Source of the DNA: Notospermus geniculatus
Lineage: Eukaryota; Nemertea; Pilidiophora; Heteronemertea; Lineidae
Assembly: GCA_002633025.1 (NCBI GenBank)
Contig: NMRB01001556.1
Coordinates: 56,602-120,601 of the forward strand
DNA: 64,000 nt
Direction of reading: 5' to 3'
The translations under genes were made by a program, and so were the position numbers. The notes under the pieces were generated by a model. That model did not search any database. It was not told where the DNA came from and was given only the letters and a program-made list of their open reading frames with translations. Below are positions 37,303 through 48,600 of the stretch, one piece after another (position 1 is the first letter of the stretch; the number at the start of each line of letters is the position of its first letter).

Positions 37303-38139
37303 GTGTCCCAGGTTTCTGAGTCACTGAAACCCCGATTTTACGTGAAGCCCCCACAAATTGAGCCTCATGGGCCTGTGTTGTGAGTAATAGTATGTCATGT
37401 ATGTGGAAATGGATTGTCCCCGCACTGTCAGCCTGGGTCTTTGGAAGTTCACAACGAGTTTGAATGACTCTTGTCAATATGGTGACCATCAAGACTTGAC
37501 ATGATCTACATGTAGGCCTACATGTAGTGGAGACATCGATGACGATCGGTGATCGAAAACGCGAACAATACAAGGACCCACGAACAGCATTCTGGCAAGG
37601 CCCACGATTAGGCCATGCATGGCATCCATCTTGATTGTGTGAACCAATCAGCGTGTTCGTTACTTTGAGGTTTGGTAATTCGGATTATTCCGCGTTGGTT
37701 ATATCTTCCGCTCATAGATGACAGACCATACTCACGCTTCCTAACCAGACACGTAGCCAGACCGCGGTGATGATTAATCATGTGTACAAACTCAAATGAG
37801 GAAATAAAGCTATCTTTGATTTATATAGGTATATTTGTCAGTTTTTCATAAGATAGGCTGCATTCCATACGAGAACCTACAATGTACATGTATATGTACA
37901 TGTATAATGTGTAGGCGTACATCTCATCTACAGTAATAAATCTATACTCGACTACAAATACCTATTGTGTACAACCACCGAAAACTACTTTATCCCGGGC
38001 TTTTATTATTCAAGGCTAATTTACCATCAACGATTTATGTTCTTGTTTTGATGACAGTCTGGAAACATCGCTGGTAATTATAATTTTACCATATTGAAGC
38101 ATTCAGCACAGTGCTGGACCCGATCAGGCGATGACGAAA

Positions 38140-38250
38140 TTCCAGGGGCAGAATGCACAAAACATCGTAATTAAGTGTAAAATTTCCCTTAAACTATTGT
38201 TCCAAACAAAAGATAAGGAAAATTTTACACTTAAGATGTTTTGTGCTTAC
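38140..38250. repeat. Imperfect hairpin
   Basis: CACAAAACATC.TAATTAAGTGTAAAATTTCC is mirrored by GGAAAATTTTACACTTAAGATGTTTTGTG with a short loop. MITE-like, 30 bp downstream of the globin stop codon. Confidence 0.65.
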
Positions 38251-38278
38251 GGCCCCTTTGGTCTTGTTCAACTTCGAA

Positions 38279-41211
38279 TTATTTTCCCAGTTTTTCTTTC
38301 TGGCCGTCGACCATGACAGCGCACACTGTATTCAACGTGGTCTCCCAGGCCGACACCATCTCGTCATTCATGTCCGCTCCTAAGATCGCTTTCATTGTTG
38401 CAATCATAGTAGGAGTCAACGCCTGAAATGGGAAGTTACATATCATCAAACGTTATACAAACTTAGGGCCGTATGCACCAAACTTCAGGGCCCAGTTTCA
38501 CAAAGAATCTTAAGTCTAAAGTTTGACTTAAGTCATCATGTGACCAGGTTTCAGCAAATCAGATAGCTTCATTTCAGACTTAAGTTTTTTCTTAGACTTA
38601 AGATTCTTTGTGCAACTGGGCCCAGGTTTGCCAGGGCATGATGTGAAGTTGTGGCTCAACCTAGAGTTCAAGATAAGGCCACATAAAAAAAAATGGTGAG
38701 CGTCCTTTTCTCGGGGAGGAGGTGGGTAGGGGGAGGCTTTTTAAAAAAATTTTTTTACAGTGAATTGGCATGAAGAGTGAGTCAATGGTAACAACCAAAT
38801 GCCTTGAAATCGTGTCCTTTGTATCCCAGGTGCGATATTAACTGGACAACAACAATCGTCTTCGAGTCGGAAGCTTTCGGCAACCTTCGGGCAGCCATTG
38901 AATTTGGCACGAATCGTTCTCTGACGTTCAGATTGTGAACAACAAGTGATGTCAATGGTCAAAATATACGTAAGAGGGCAATTCGAACGTTTTGGGGGGG
39001 AAAAATCGAAAAAACGTTATTTTTGATGAAAAAAAAAATTTTTGAAAATTTTTTTTTGAAATTTTTTTCAAAAAATAAAAACCGGGGTCGGGGCCGTTTT
39101 CGCGGGTCGGGCGGGGACGATCACCAGCTTTCTTTTTTTATGTGGCCTAATCTTCGTTATGCGAGACTAGGCAAAACTCGGGGACGACCTCTGTTGGTGA
39201 ACTCTACAACTAAACCAAGTCACCAAAAACTTACCGCCATTTCCTTATCCCCGACGTTGTAATTGAGGTGCCGTGCTCCTAAAGCCTTCAGAATCGGCAC
39301 GAGTGTATCCAGATCATCCAATTTCGAGATGGCACCGTCGATGGCTTTCGCTGTCAACCTGACCTGCTGCTGGAGCGCAGTGTCCCCGGCTGTAGCCGTT
39401 GTTAACTTTTTGAACAATGGCCGATATTCCGGGTAATCATCGAAAAGCCTGAAAAAGAACGTCCCGTAAAGTCGAAAGCTGCTTTTTTGAGAAATATGCT
39501 TTAAAAGATGAGACCAAACCTAGTGAGTATCAAATGGAAAATGGTATCAACTCAAATTTGACCAAAATGTGACTTGCTAGGTTTTGCAGTAACACTCAAG
39601 CATTGTTAACCGGCGTGTTCGTATACCGTATACCTCTATACCTCTGAACTCAGCCTGAGCGAACGAAGAAGACACAGTGCTATAACATATAGGCTATTAT
39701 TTTGCTTATAAAGGAGAAATCAAAGTACTAGTATTATCGACGTCTTTATCTTGGACAGCATGAAGGAGAATATGGGCTTAACTAAGTGTAAACCAAAGTT
39801 AAAGAGAACATTTCGATCAGGAAGTTATTGGGGTCACTTGGTCTGTTGTTATAAAAATTACACTATCATTTCAGTGATTTGTATAATATCAGTAATATAT
39901 TTCTGATAACTTCTAAAATGGCCGATCATCATTGAGCGATGAACATTGGTGTAATGTGCATTCATAATGCCTCAATGAGCTCTCCACGTAGCAAATCCAG
40001 AATATTTGCAAATCCCCTCTGTTGACGTTCAAAGGTCTGGAAGATTTTACTTGAAAATCTAGGTGCAGGCCCCCCGACATGCGGCTCGAATGTACCGACC
40101 GACATGCAAGTCTCTATTGAGCAGGCTTCTGAAACGAGGAAATTTTCTCATGCACAGCTTGTGGTCGGCCTAATTGGTATTTTAACAATGGGTATAGGTC
40201 TGGACTCGAGGGGGGTGGGGACTGAGGGGCTTCGTCTCGATAATTGGTATACCGGTACTTTTTTCGGTGAATTTTATAGAACATAAGAAAGCATGTTGTA
40301 ACATACATGCATTCTGCTTTTTTCTTTGTCGAGAAAACTACATAGACTACTTTTCGTCTTCTGCGCGTTCTGGAACCCGAGTCGCACCAGGCAAAATACA
40401 CCTGATATCTTGAATATTTCAATAACAACTGCGCTTAATTCTGACAAGGTTTGTTGCATATGAAAGGAAAACTTCTTGGTCATATTTCTGCGTCAAAATT
40501 TCGGAAATTTCGAAATATCAAAATTATGCAATAGCTCATCAGAAAAAAACCCTCAAAAATCAAAAATTTTATCATGTAATTTTATTTTGATTTTCATAGT
40601 AGGTCTGCTAGAATGGAACTTTCTGAGGATTTTGGTCCTTGTTTCATCAAAATCTGCCGACGCCGAGCGGTCATGACCGGCCATTGAGGAACCCGCGTGC
40701 CGTTTATCCCGACAGGTCGGCGCAGCGATCGATATGACCGAACCGACGTCATTGACGTCGTTTTATGTTTTGACGTTGCGTCATGAAAAAATCTGATGTA
40801 CATTTTCATTTTCTACAGGAAAAAATGAGATAAAGACGTTGCCGTTATCGCCATCCTACCTCTTCATTTTAAGGAAAAAAGCAAAGAAATTGCAGAAATT
40901 TTCATCCGCGACAAGATGGTGTGAATTTTAATGACATGCGACCGAAAAAATAGGGTTTATTTCACTCCAGAAGTTAATGGAAATGACTGGAAATCACGCT
41001 GAAAAAAGAAACTTCGGTCACATCGATCGGAGCGCCACGTCGTGACGTTAGTTCGTCCGGTTCCTCATTCGAAATTCTTGTTTGACAAGAACGTGAGAAA
41101 GTAGGCCTACATGTATACTTACCTGAGGTAGAATGCAAGTACAAGGCCATTTTGGTCGACCTTACCCCAACTTGCCCGCACCAGCCCCTTCTGTGCATCA
41201 GTCAGTCCCAT
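38279..41211 (-). CDS. Globin, three exons, complete
   Basis: Exons 41211-41123, 39448-39235 and 38422-38279 join in frame to 148 residues ending in TAA (38281-38279). Introns are at B12.2 (LRASW.. exon ends CTC AG|GTAAGT) and G7.0 (ATG GCG|GTAAGT), the ancient animal globin positions. Seen: A-helix GLVRASWGKV, C2 Pro36, CD1 Phe42 (YRPLFKKL), E-helix QQVRLTAKAIDGAI, F8 His90 (LGARHLNYNV), H-helix AWETTLNTVCAVMV. By alignment the distal E7 residue is Gln58 rather than His. No signal peptide, so probably an intracellular monomeric haem protein for oxygen or NO binding. The frame stays open upstream of the chosen Met, but MGLTDAQ is the usual globin start. Subfamily not assigned. Confidence 0.92.
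38488..38623. mobile_element. Palindromic MITE, 136 bp, in globin intron 2
   Basis: The ends GGGCCCAGTTTCACAAAGAA and TTCTTTGTGCAACTGGGCCC pair over about 35 nt, continuing through CTTAAGTCTAA. Confidence 0.82.
39450..40680. other. Globin intron 1, left part
   Basis: No exon, RNA gene or repeat with readable ends was recognised here. Confidence 0.5.
40682..41069. mobile_element. TIR element, 388 bp, in globin intron 1
   Basis: The ends ATTGAGGAACCC and GGTTCCTCAT are inverted; internal inverted parts include GCGATCGATATGACCGAA. Short relative of the 31520-33083 element. It lies 54 bp from the donor of globin exon 1. Confidence 0.8.
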
Positions 41212-41608
41212 TATACTGTGTTGACGTTCCCAAGGAAATCTGTAGTCAATAGATATACCGGTTATACGGTATAGTCCAACATGACAAAAGGTGGTGTGCC
41301 ACCAAAAATGTTGGGTGTGGTGTGTCGTGACGTAGTTCGCCGGCGGGTTCATTATTGAGGAATGGAGGGGTTAACATGGTTATTAAATGAGATGACAAAC
41401 ACATGAAACTGATCGAAGGGCTTTGGTGATGTAGCAATACTTGGGGTCGACTCTGAGCTTTACTAAAGCGAAAGGATATTTAGCTAATGATACAAAACAT
41501 TCTTGGGATAGGCCGGGGGGATAGGTCACTGAGTATGTTGAAGAGAAACCTTTCCTTCGTGTACAGGGAAAGTATAAGAAACCACTTTTCAAACAAATAA
41601 AAAAGAAG

Positions 41609-41757
41609 CTGCTTTTTATTTCATTGATTCTCAAACAAATCAATGAAATGACAAGCCTTTCGCGAAAGGCTTTTTATTTCATTGATTCTCAAACAAATCA
41701 ATGAAATGACAAGCCTTTCGGCGACATGTCGCCGAAAGGCTTGTCATTTCATTGATG
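41609..41757. repeat. Tandem hairpins (60-bp unit repeated)
   Basis: The unit TTTTATTTCATTGATTCTCA / AACAAATCAATGAAATGACA / AGCCTTTCG occurs twice. The second copy ends in a perfect palindrome GCCTTTCGGCGACATGTCGC/CGAAAGGC and then the complement of the unit start. The DNA could fold into several alternative cruciforms. Confidence 0.75.
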
Positions 41758-41769
41758 GTTCACTAGAGG

Positions 41770-41976
41770 TTGTAACAGGCAGGAGACTCGGTTACAAGTT
41801 CATGACCCAGGTACGAGTCGACCTGGGACTTTATTCACAAAGCCCCCGTACGGCAAATCCTTTGTCAGGCTGATAGTGAACAATAGGTTGTCCGCAAAAG
41901 GACAATAGTTTGCGCACTCCCGTAAGTTACGGGAGCTTCGTGAATAAGGTCCCAGGTTACGAGTTGACCTGTTACC
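41770..41976. mobile_element. MITE, 207 bp
   Basis: GTAACAGG at the left and CCTGTTACC at the right, with GACCTGGGACTTTATTCACA mirrored by TGAATAAGGTCCCAGGTT. Located 0.6 kb upstream of the globin start. Confidence 0.7.
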
Positions 41977-41979
41977 GTT

Positions 41980-43280
41980 TCCGGCCTACTCCATACCAAT
42001 CTCCATCCAAGCAGGCATCTATCGTAACACCTCTGCACACCAGCTACCGTAGCCTCGCAGTAGATGCAAACTTTTCTCTCAAATGATGACAAATACTTGT
42101 TATTTCGGTGTGATCAACGAAAGGAACCTTTGTTATCAATTGTATACTTTCATATTTAGGTATCAAAGGAATTCTATTCCTTTTTCACGAGTTAGAGCGG
42201 AACAGCCAAAAAATAGCCTCTTCAAGCTCTGAAATTTCTAATATCTAAAAAAATAGGCGAAAATATTTACCAAATACCGCGCAGACACGCATTTATAATA
42301 CAAAAATCATCCCATCCAAATTTCACCTCGAAAGGTTGAACCGTGGCTGAGAAAATGATCCGCGAACATAAACCGTGAAAGAAAATCAAGAATGATAACA
42401 ATGGTCACTCTAGTGAACCCAAAAAGCAGCTTCTTTCTTCAGCGTCAGAAATGCCAAGATGGGCCTAGTGTGAATCTACTCTATTGCTCTAAATGTGCAT
42501 GAATCAGGGAAAAGCAACCTTACCGTTTTGGTCGAGAATTGCGACTGTGATCCTGGATTGACTCTGTCAAATTGCTGACCTCAAAATGGCTAATGGTTAT
42601 TATTTATTGGTATGCCTAGTGAATCGGAGTGAACTCTGTGATCAGGTGAACTGATATCACTGCTCAAAGCTGGACCAGAATATTCTTGCACCGACAGTGT
42701 CCAGCTCTTTCAGATTCGAAAAAAGCGATATATAGGCCAACTAAAGCGCAGCCCACAGCTGATTTGGGGCACGATCTTATGGCCCCCTGTGGCCTTATAT
42801 TGTCCGTTTTCCTTTAAACTCTTATAATTGAGTGATATATATTGTCGACTACTGGAAATCAACCAAAATCACGCGATTGCCCCGCAGGGTCACTCTCGGG
42901 ACTGTGAAATGACCATTTATCGCGATTTTGTTGTTGATTCGCGCCGGTGGAATTAGTCTCGCGCAACCAGCCCCTCGGTCATACTCCGAGGTCGCCAGAC
43001 CGTGGGTCTGGCACGGAACGCAATTCTCATTGAATTTTCTTATTCCGAAAATTCAAAATAAGGGGAGCTTCGCTGATTGGCTAGTCACTACCAATGTATT
43101 ATGCATGCATGCGTGCAGTGCAGTGTAGCTGTGTTCTACGTCATCAGTCATCGCGTAGATTGTCCGCCATGATGGTTTTACAACATTACAAGTCAAAGTA
43201 GCCATACGGACCAGACTCTAATATTGGAAATTTATTGGAAATTGCAAGAGTCTGGTGGCACGAGACTACGGTGGAATGAG
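41980..43280. other. Spacer upstream of the globin gene
   Basis: No exon or RNA gene was recognised. A short GCGC-rich patch near 42955-43020 (CTCGCGCAACCAG) has a diverged relative near 53440 (CTCGCGCAGCCAG). Confidence 0.45.
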
Positions 43281-43286
43281 AGTTGT

Positions 43287-43408
43287 GAGTTTCGCAAAGC
43301 TCCCGAAGCGCCAACGCGAATGCCGAACCCATTGTTCGATGCACGAAGACAGCACCGAACAAAAGAATAGACGTTCGCGTTGGCGTTTCGGGGTCTTTGC
43401 GAAAACTC
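43287..43408. mobile_element. 120-bp MITE (TTTCGCAAAGC family), copy 1
   Basis: Inverted ends of about 34 nt: TTTCGCAAAGCTCCCGAAGC at the left and GCGTTTCGGGGTCTTTGCGA at the right. The centre has CATTGTTCGATGCACGAAGA. Confidence 0.85.
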
Positions 43409-43597
43409 TATGGTATACCGAGTTATTAGCACGGACATTTGAAAAAATGTTGTTTTCGAACAAAGAAAAGGCTGTACACAAAGTTACAATTCACTTTAGG
43501 TTCGATAGTAAACCGTTAAAGAAGTACATGTATACCAAAATATTTCCTATCGGCTAGATTTTTGAGGCACCGTACAAAATGAAACCAAACATTATAG

Positions 43598-43719
43598 AAT
43601 TTTCGCAAAGCCCCCGAAACGCCCACGCGAACGTCTATCCTTTTGTTCGGTACTCTCTTCGTGGCATCGAACAATAGCTTTGGCGTTCGCGTTGGCGTTC
43701 CGGGGGCTTTGCGAAAATT
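43598..43719. mobile_element. 120-bp MITE (TTTCGCAAAGC family), copy 2
   Basis: TTTTCGCAAAGCCCCCGAAA and complement at the right. The centre is in inverse orientation relative to copy 1. A half element (GATTTCGCAATACCCCCGAA) follows directly at 43722-43760. Confidence 0.85.
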
Positions 43720-43794
43720 AGAGATTTCGCAATACCCCCGAAACGCGGACGCGAACGGTCTCGAATGACTTTTTGCTCAGCAGATAGCTCCAGT

Positions 43795-43880
43795 GTGCGG
43801 CAGGCTTTAAGGGAAATACGTTGGATCGATTTTTTCCCGCCCGCGCCCGCAAACGCCTCGTGGAAAAGCAGCCGTAGTGG
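43795..43880. repeat. Dispersed repeat shared with 3047-3135
   Basis: AAATACGTTGGATCGATTTT through CGTGGAAAAGCAGC is the inverse of the sequence near 3.1 kb. Confidence 0.7.
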
Positions 43881-44230
43881 AAACAGGCGTTTAGTCGGCG
43901 TGTCTCGCATACATAATCGTAGATTCCTGATGTACACAAAGCATTTTCCAGTAATAACTTTTAGTAATACATGTAGAAGTTTATGACCAAAAAAATATGA
44001 AGTCCCGGAGTTGTTGTCTATTCATGACTGTTGAAGGTCCCAGGCTGTTTCGGGCCATGACAAAGTCGTAATCAATTCATGACCTGGTTAAAAGTATTGA
44101 ATGAGGTTAGGGTAATCAACCCTCAGAGTTAATTGTGTACTAAAAATTTATAATCCCGCTGTACACGTTCACAACTAGATTTCTGTTTGGTAAGAAAAAT
44201 AGAACATGTCCTATAACCGAAAATTTTTCT

Positions 44231-44506
44231 TCTAAAGCGACCTATCAACGTGCAATATTATTGCACAACATGAGGATCAAAATGGGCAAGTTTTCACAAA
44301 GTCACCGAAACGCCAACGCCAACGCCAATCCCATTGTTCGATGTCACGAACACAGCACCGAACAAAAGGATAGACGTTCGCGTTGGCGTTTCGGGGGCTT
44401 TGCGAAAACTCCCTATTATTGCCAATCTTGCTTCCATCCATTATGCCAGAAGCATGACACCCATTTTGGGCCCCATATATTGTGCAATAATATTGTGACG
44501 TGCAAG
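44231..44506. mobile_element. MITE (CTAAAGCG family) copy 2, interrupted
   Basis: Same element as 35789-35950 (CGTGCAATATTATTGCACAA at the left and complement near 44485-44506), but the 120-bp MITE at 44290-44409 is inserted in its interior. Confidence 0.82.
44290..44409. mobile_element. 120-bp MITE (TTTCGCAAAGC family), copy 3, nested
   Basis: GTTTTCACAAAGTCACCGAA at the left and GGGGGCTTTGCGAAAACT at the right. It sits inside the CTAAAGCG element. Confidence 0.85.
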
Positions 44507-44939
44507 AAATAAGTTGGATTCAGTGTCAAAACGGACAGTTTAAAAAGTCAAGCCCTTTTGTGTGCGAGTGTACGTACATGTACGAAGAGGAACGAGACCA
44601 AAAAGCCCTGTCATGGGAGAATGATTGTAAGACAATGAATATTGGTATCACAATACATGTATGTATTCTTTATATCTCGTAACGCAGTTAAATACATGGA
44701 AATTAGGGAAAGATGCTTGATGCTTGGCAAGTTTAACTACTAGTATCCGGTGAACAGTATGTTGGACAGTGCCACTGACTTTTGTCGGGAAGGTTCTTTA
44801 TCAGCTGCAAAAAAGGGAAAAAAACATATAAAACAAAAGAGAGTTTGTCACTCTAACTCTAGATATTACCATAATATTACATCTGTTGTCATCTGTCATT
44901 TCCCATCAGCCAATCATTCTACTCGTTCTGTTGAGTAGT

Positions 44940-45420
44940 AGGCCTAGATACAGTATTCTGATTGGTTCCGATGATTTTGCACTCGACGCTAGTGAGGAGG
45001 TTGGTCATATCCCATCTTCGATGACCGAAGGCCGATCTGCTCACCACTACGTTACACCGCACATCACCCTTCGAGAAAGTGACCGGTCCACGGCGTATCT
45101 GCCGCCTCGAGAAGAAGAGGCCAATCAGAATCGGTGTTGTAAAATTTGAATCGTGGTACCTTGGAGGAATTATACAGTATAATTCCTCCAAGGTGGTACA
45201 AAGAGTTGTAGCCGAAGACCCGATATAAAGTGTCATATGATTGGTCGACCGGTAAAGTTGGATGGTGCCAAGATACGCCGCCGACTGGTGTATTTCTCGA
45301 AGGGTGATGTGCGATGTAACGCAGTGGAGAGCAGATCGGCCTTCGATTATCGAAGATGTCATATCCCCAACCTATTGCAAGCTGATCATTGATAGGACGG
45401 TGACAATTTTATTTTTCCTC
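44940..45420. mobile_element. Large palindromic element
   Basis: Inverted arms of about 200 bp (GGCCGATCTGCTC / GAGCAGATCGGCC; CACATCACCCTTCGAGAAA and complement) surround a perfect centre CCTTGGAGGAATTATAC/GTATAATTCCTCCAAGG at 45161-45195. A fragment of the arm (GAAGGCCGATCTGCT) also occurs at about 27170. Confidence 0.78.
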
Positions 45421-45698
45421 TCGATCACAGATCACAGTGCCATCTATTGACTGCAAATGACCCTCAATTCGTAGCAGTAGCCTACGTGTGCCTGTGGAAA
45501 CTACAGGATGACGGTACTGTACTACAAACCTTATGCACCCCCTCTTATGAGAAATTTAACTTAAGCAGGACCGTGTTATCTTTTATTTCACTTGAAGAAG
45601 TTGTTGTTACATTGCCAGTTCGCCCAACTGCGTGTGAAGGCTGATTGGCAACACCAGGAGCAGCACTAAATATTCCAATCGAAATAATAGTTACGTAC

Positions 45699-48600
45699 CT
45701 TTTTCATTTCATCTCTCATCTCCTTCTCGGTAACTCTTCCATCGCCTACGAATGAAAGAGTAGAATGTTAGGCCAACACGCAGTAGGCTACTAGGGAGGT
45801 TTACAAATCAAACGACAAACGTAAACGTAAACGTTAACGACGACGTTACTTTTGTACCGAAAATGCAATATAAAATCTGTTAATGTACAGTAGGAAAAAT
45901 AACGTTGTCGTAAAGTTTACATTTACTGTTTGATTTCTAAACCTCCCTACTATTCGCAGGGGAACCTTGATAAAAGAATGCAGTCACGGTTGCATGCAGT
46001 TATTGAATTCCTTTCATCCAACCGGAACACCGGGACCAAATCCCGCGAGATATTGCGAGACTTGGGTTTGGGATTAAGTCCCGGAGGAAAAATCACCGCC
46101 GCCATATTGAATATCTTATTGCGCCCCCACCTATAGCTGGGATAGTGACGCGGCGACCGAACCACCTGGATCTACTTTCGGACTACTTTGACTCATCCAC
46201 TAGAAGATATAGTTCGGTGAAACTCATCACTTTTGTGTCGAAAAAGAACCTAACGATGGCAGTTTTGGGTTAATTTAATACAATATGACACGCAAAAGTG
46301 GATTTTACTAAGATTTTGCGAGTTATTGTGCGTTTTTGCTCGGCCAAATCGGGATTTCCCCGGGGTTCCCGCCATTATGCCATACAGTACAGAATGTACA
46401 GTGCACTGACATGCATTTCGCTGTTCTGATGCTGTACGTCCACTGTGCGTTTGCCAGATTCCCAAAACAATAAAATATGCTATTATGGGTTTTCTGATGT
46501 AAATATGCGAATAAGTTGACTTAAATATATTTATTTGATCTGAAATCATCATAAAATACAATAAAAGTAGCAAATATTTATCAGAGAAATGTCATTTCTT
46601 TAGAATTACTTTTACCGCGGAAGTAGTTCTTCCACACCGGCGCTGTGAGGCGCGACGCATCACATAACCCTACGCAAAATGGCGGATTTGACTGTTGTTC
46701 GTCAGGGTCACAAACCGACGCAACGTCACCAGGTTTTTTGGAGGCTTGTGCCCTGTTGTTCAGGTTGTCCTTTCATCATGTCAAAACTTAAAGGACCACG
46801 GTATTGCCACTTTTTCTCGACAGCCGGCGCCACTGCGCCACTCTCCATCCCAGGGATTAACTACGTTGTCGGCGAATTGACCCGATTTACTACGTACATT
46901 TTGTAATGCATTTTTGACGTTCGTTTTGCTGCCGCTAGGTGGCTCCCTCTACGTCGGCAGTCAAATAACGCATTAGAGATCCAATACCGTGCTCCTTACT
47001 GGTGCAAGGTGCATACAAAAATCGTTTTGGATATGCCAGAAAGAAATCTCGGTTTTAAAGGGCCTCTAGAGGCAGCTCGCCATTAGGCTACTATCAGTAC
47101 CGGTTTTTCGGCCAGGCGGCGCCACTTTAACGTAATAATCACTGGTACGAGGTATTCAACCTGGGTTTTCCCCGTGGTTTTCCCCTGCCATGCTGGCTGC
47201 CTCTAGAGGCCCTTTAAAGGGACTCTATAGGCAGCTATATCAGTGAGGTCACTTCATCACATGTGGCGCTAACTGACAACCTACGGATTTTGGCTCAAAT
47301 GTTGATGTTCAGTGTATTTATGGCTCCAGCCTCGGGTTGATGGGGCCTGGTCATGCCTAGGGGTGTGTGAGCTAGGTTGATGGGGACGTGATCCCAGACA
47401 AGGCATAGGGTGAGAATGAGTAAGCCGGAGGCAAGGGTTGCAATGAAATGGCCAAGGTCTATATTTGTATAATAAGTGCAATAAATTATGTACAAAGGGG
47501 AGACGGACCCATCAAGGTTCATTGCAACCCTTGCCTCCGGCTTACTCATTCTCACCCTATGCCTTTTCTGGGATCACGTCCCCATCAACCTAGCTCACAC
47601 ACCCCTAGGCATGACCAGGCCCCATCAACCCGAGGCTGGAGCCATAAAAGCCATTTCCAATCACAGATTGGAAAAACCTTTATGGCCCACGCCTCACTAA
47701 TTGCCCTGACAACAACCCTTTGTTTCCTGTACTTCACACCCCAGCTGGTGTTAACAAGTTATGCAACCAATTAAGCATATCCCAGGCCCCAGCAGCCTCT
47801 GCTCAGGCCCTGGCCAATCACCCCCATTGTCTCATTGGCCTTAGCCAATCAGGCAGCTGCTCTCCTGCATTTCCAAAGGACTATTCTGGGGGGCAGCAGA
47901 ACCAACTCTGATCTGGCACACACCAGATCTTCACCAAAATTTCCCTGCCCCCCCACCCTTTGTGACCTGGTCCTGTCTTCAGGGGTACCTTCAAGGAGCC
48001 CTTGTTACGCTCTCTAGCCATTCTTAGTCTCAGCAATATAGTAGGCGTACTCATGCATTACTGTTACCTTTTCATAATACAGAGTTAGATGATCATGTCA
48101 ACCGATCGGTTTAATGAGCACAGCAAAAATGCCTATGAGGAGGCGGCGTGTAGGGTACCTTTAAGTTATTTTCCACCTCGGAATACTCTTTCGTCATCAA
48201 GTACTTACCATTTAAGTCGTAGGACATGACAACGGCCCGTTCGTCCTGGATTTCATCAATGACACCATCATTATTCGTGTCAAATATGTGGTACCAATAT
48301 TCCCCGGGACCAAAATTGGTGCAGTATAGAACGTTCCAATAACGTTCAAACTCTTTCTTTGTGATGAAGCCATCCTCTGAAGGAGAAAACACAGTTTTGT
48401 TATTGACATTTTTGTCAACATGTTTGTGAGCGTTACTCATTCTTACCTATTCTGTTTTTGCTCGAGGAAATTGCAGGGTGGCCATTGAAAAGAGCCCTCC
48501 GCCAGCCCTCCACGGAGCCACGGTGGTGTAGTGGTTCGGGTCTCCGACTAGTAGGCCTACTCATGCATTACTGTTACCTTTTCATAATAGCGGTCAGAGG

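Larger units (their letters stand above)
35638..37388. mobile_element. Outer inverted-repeat element enclosing two others
   Basis: 35638-35705 (CACAGGCCCAGTGAAGCTCA, then GTGGGGGTTTTCACGTGAAA) is mirrored at 37308-37388. Between them lie the MITE at 35789-35950 and the foldback element at 36252-37302, which makes a nested stack. Confidence 0.7.
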
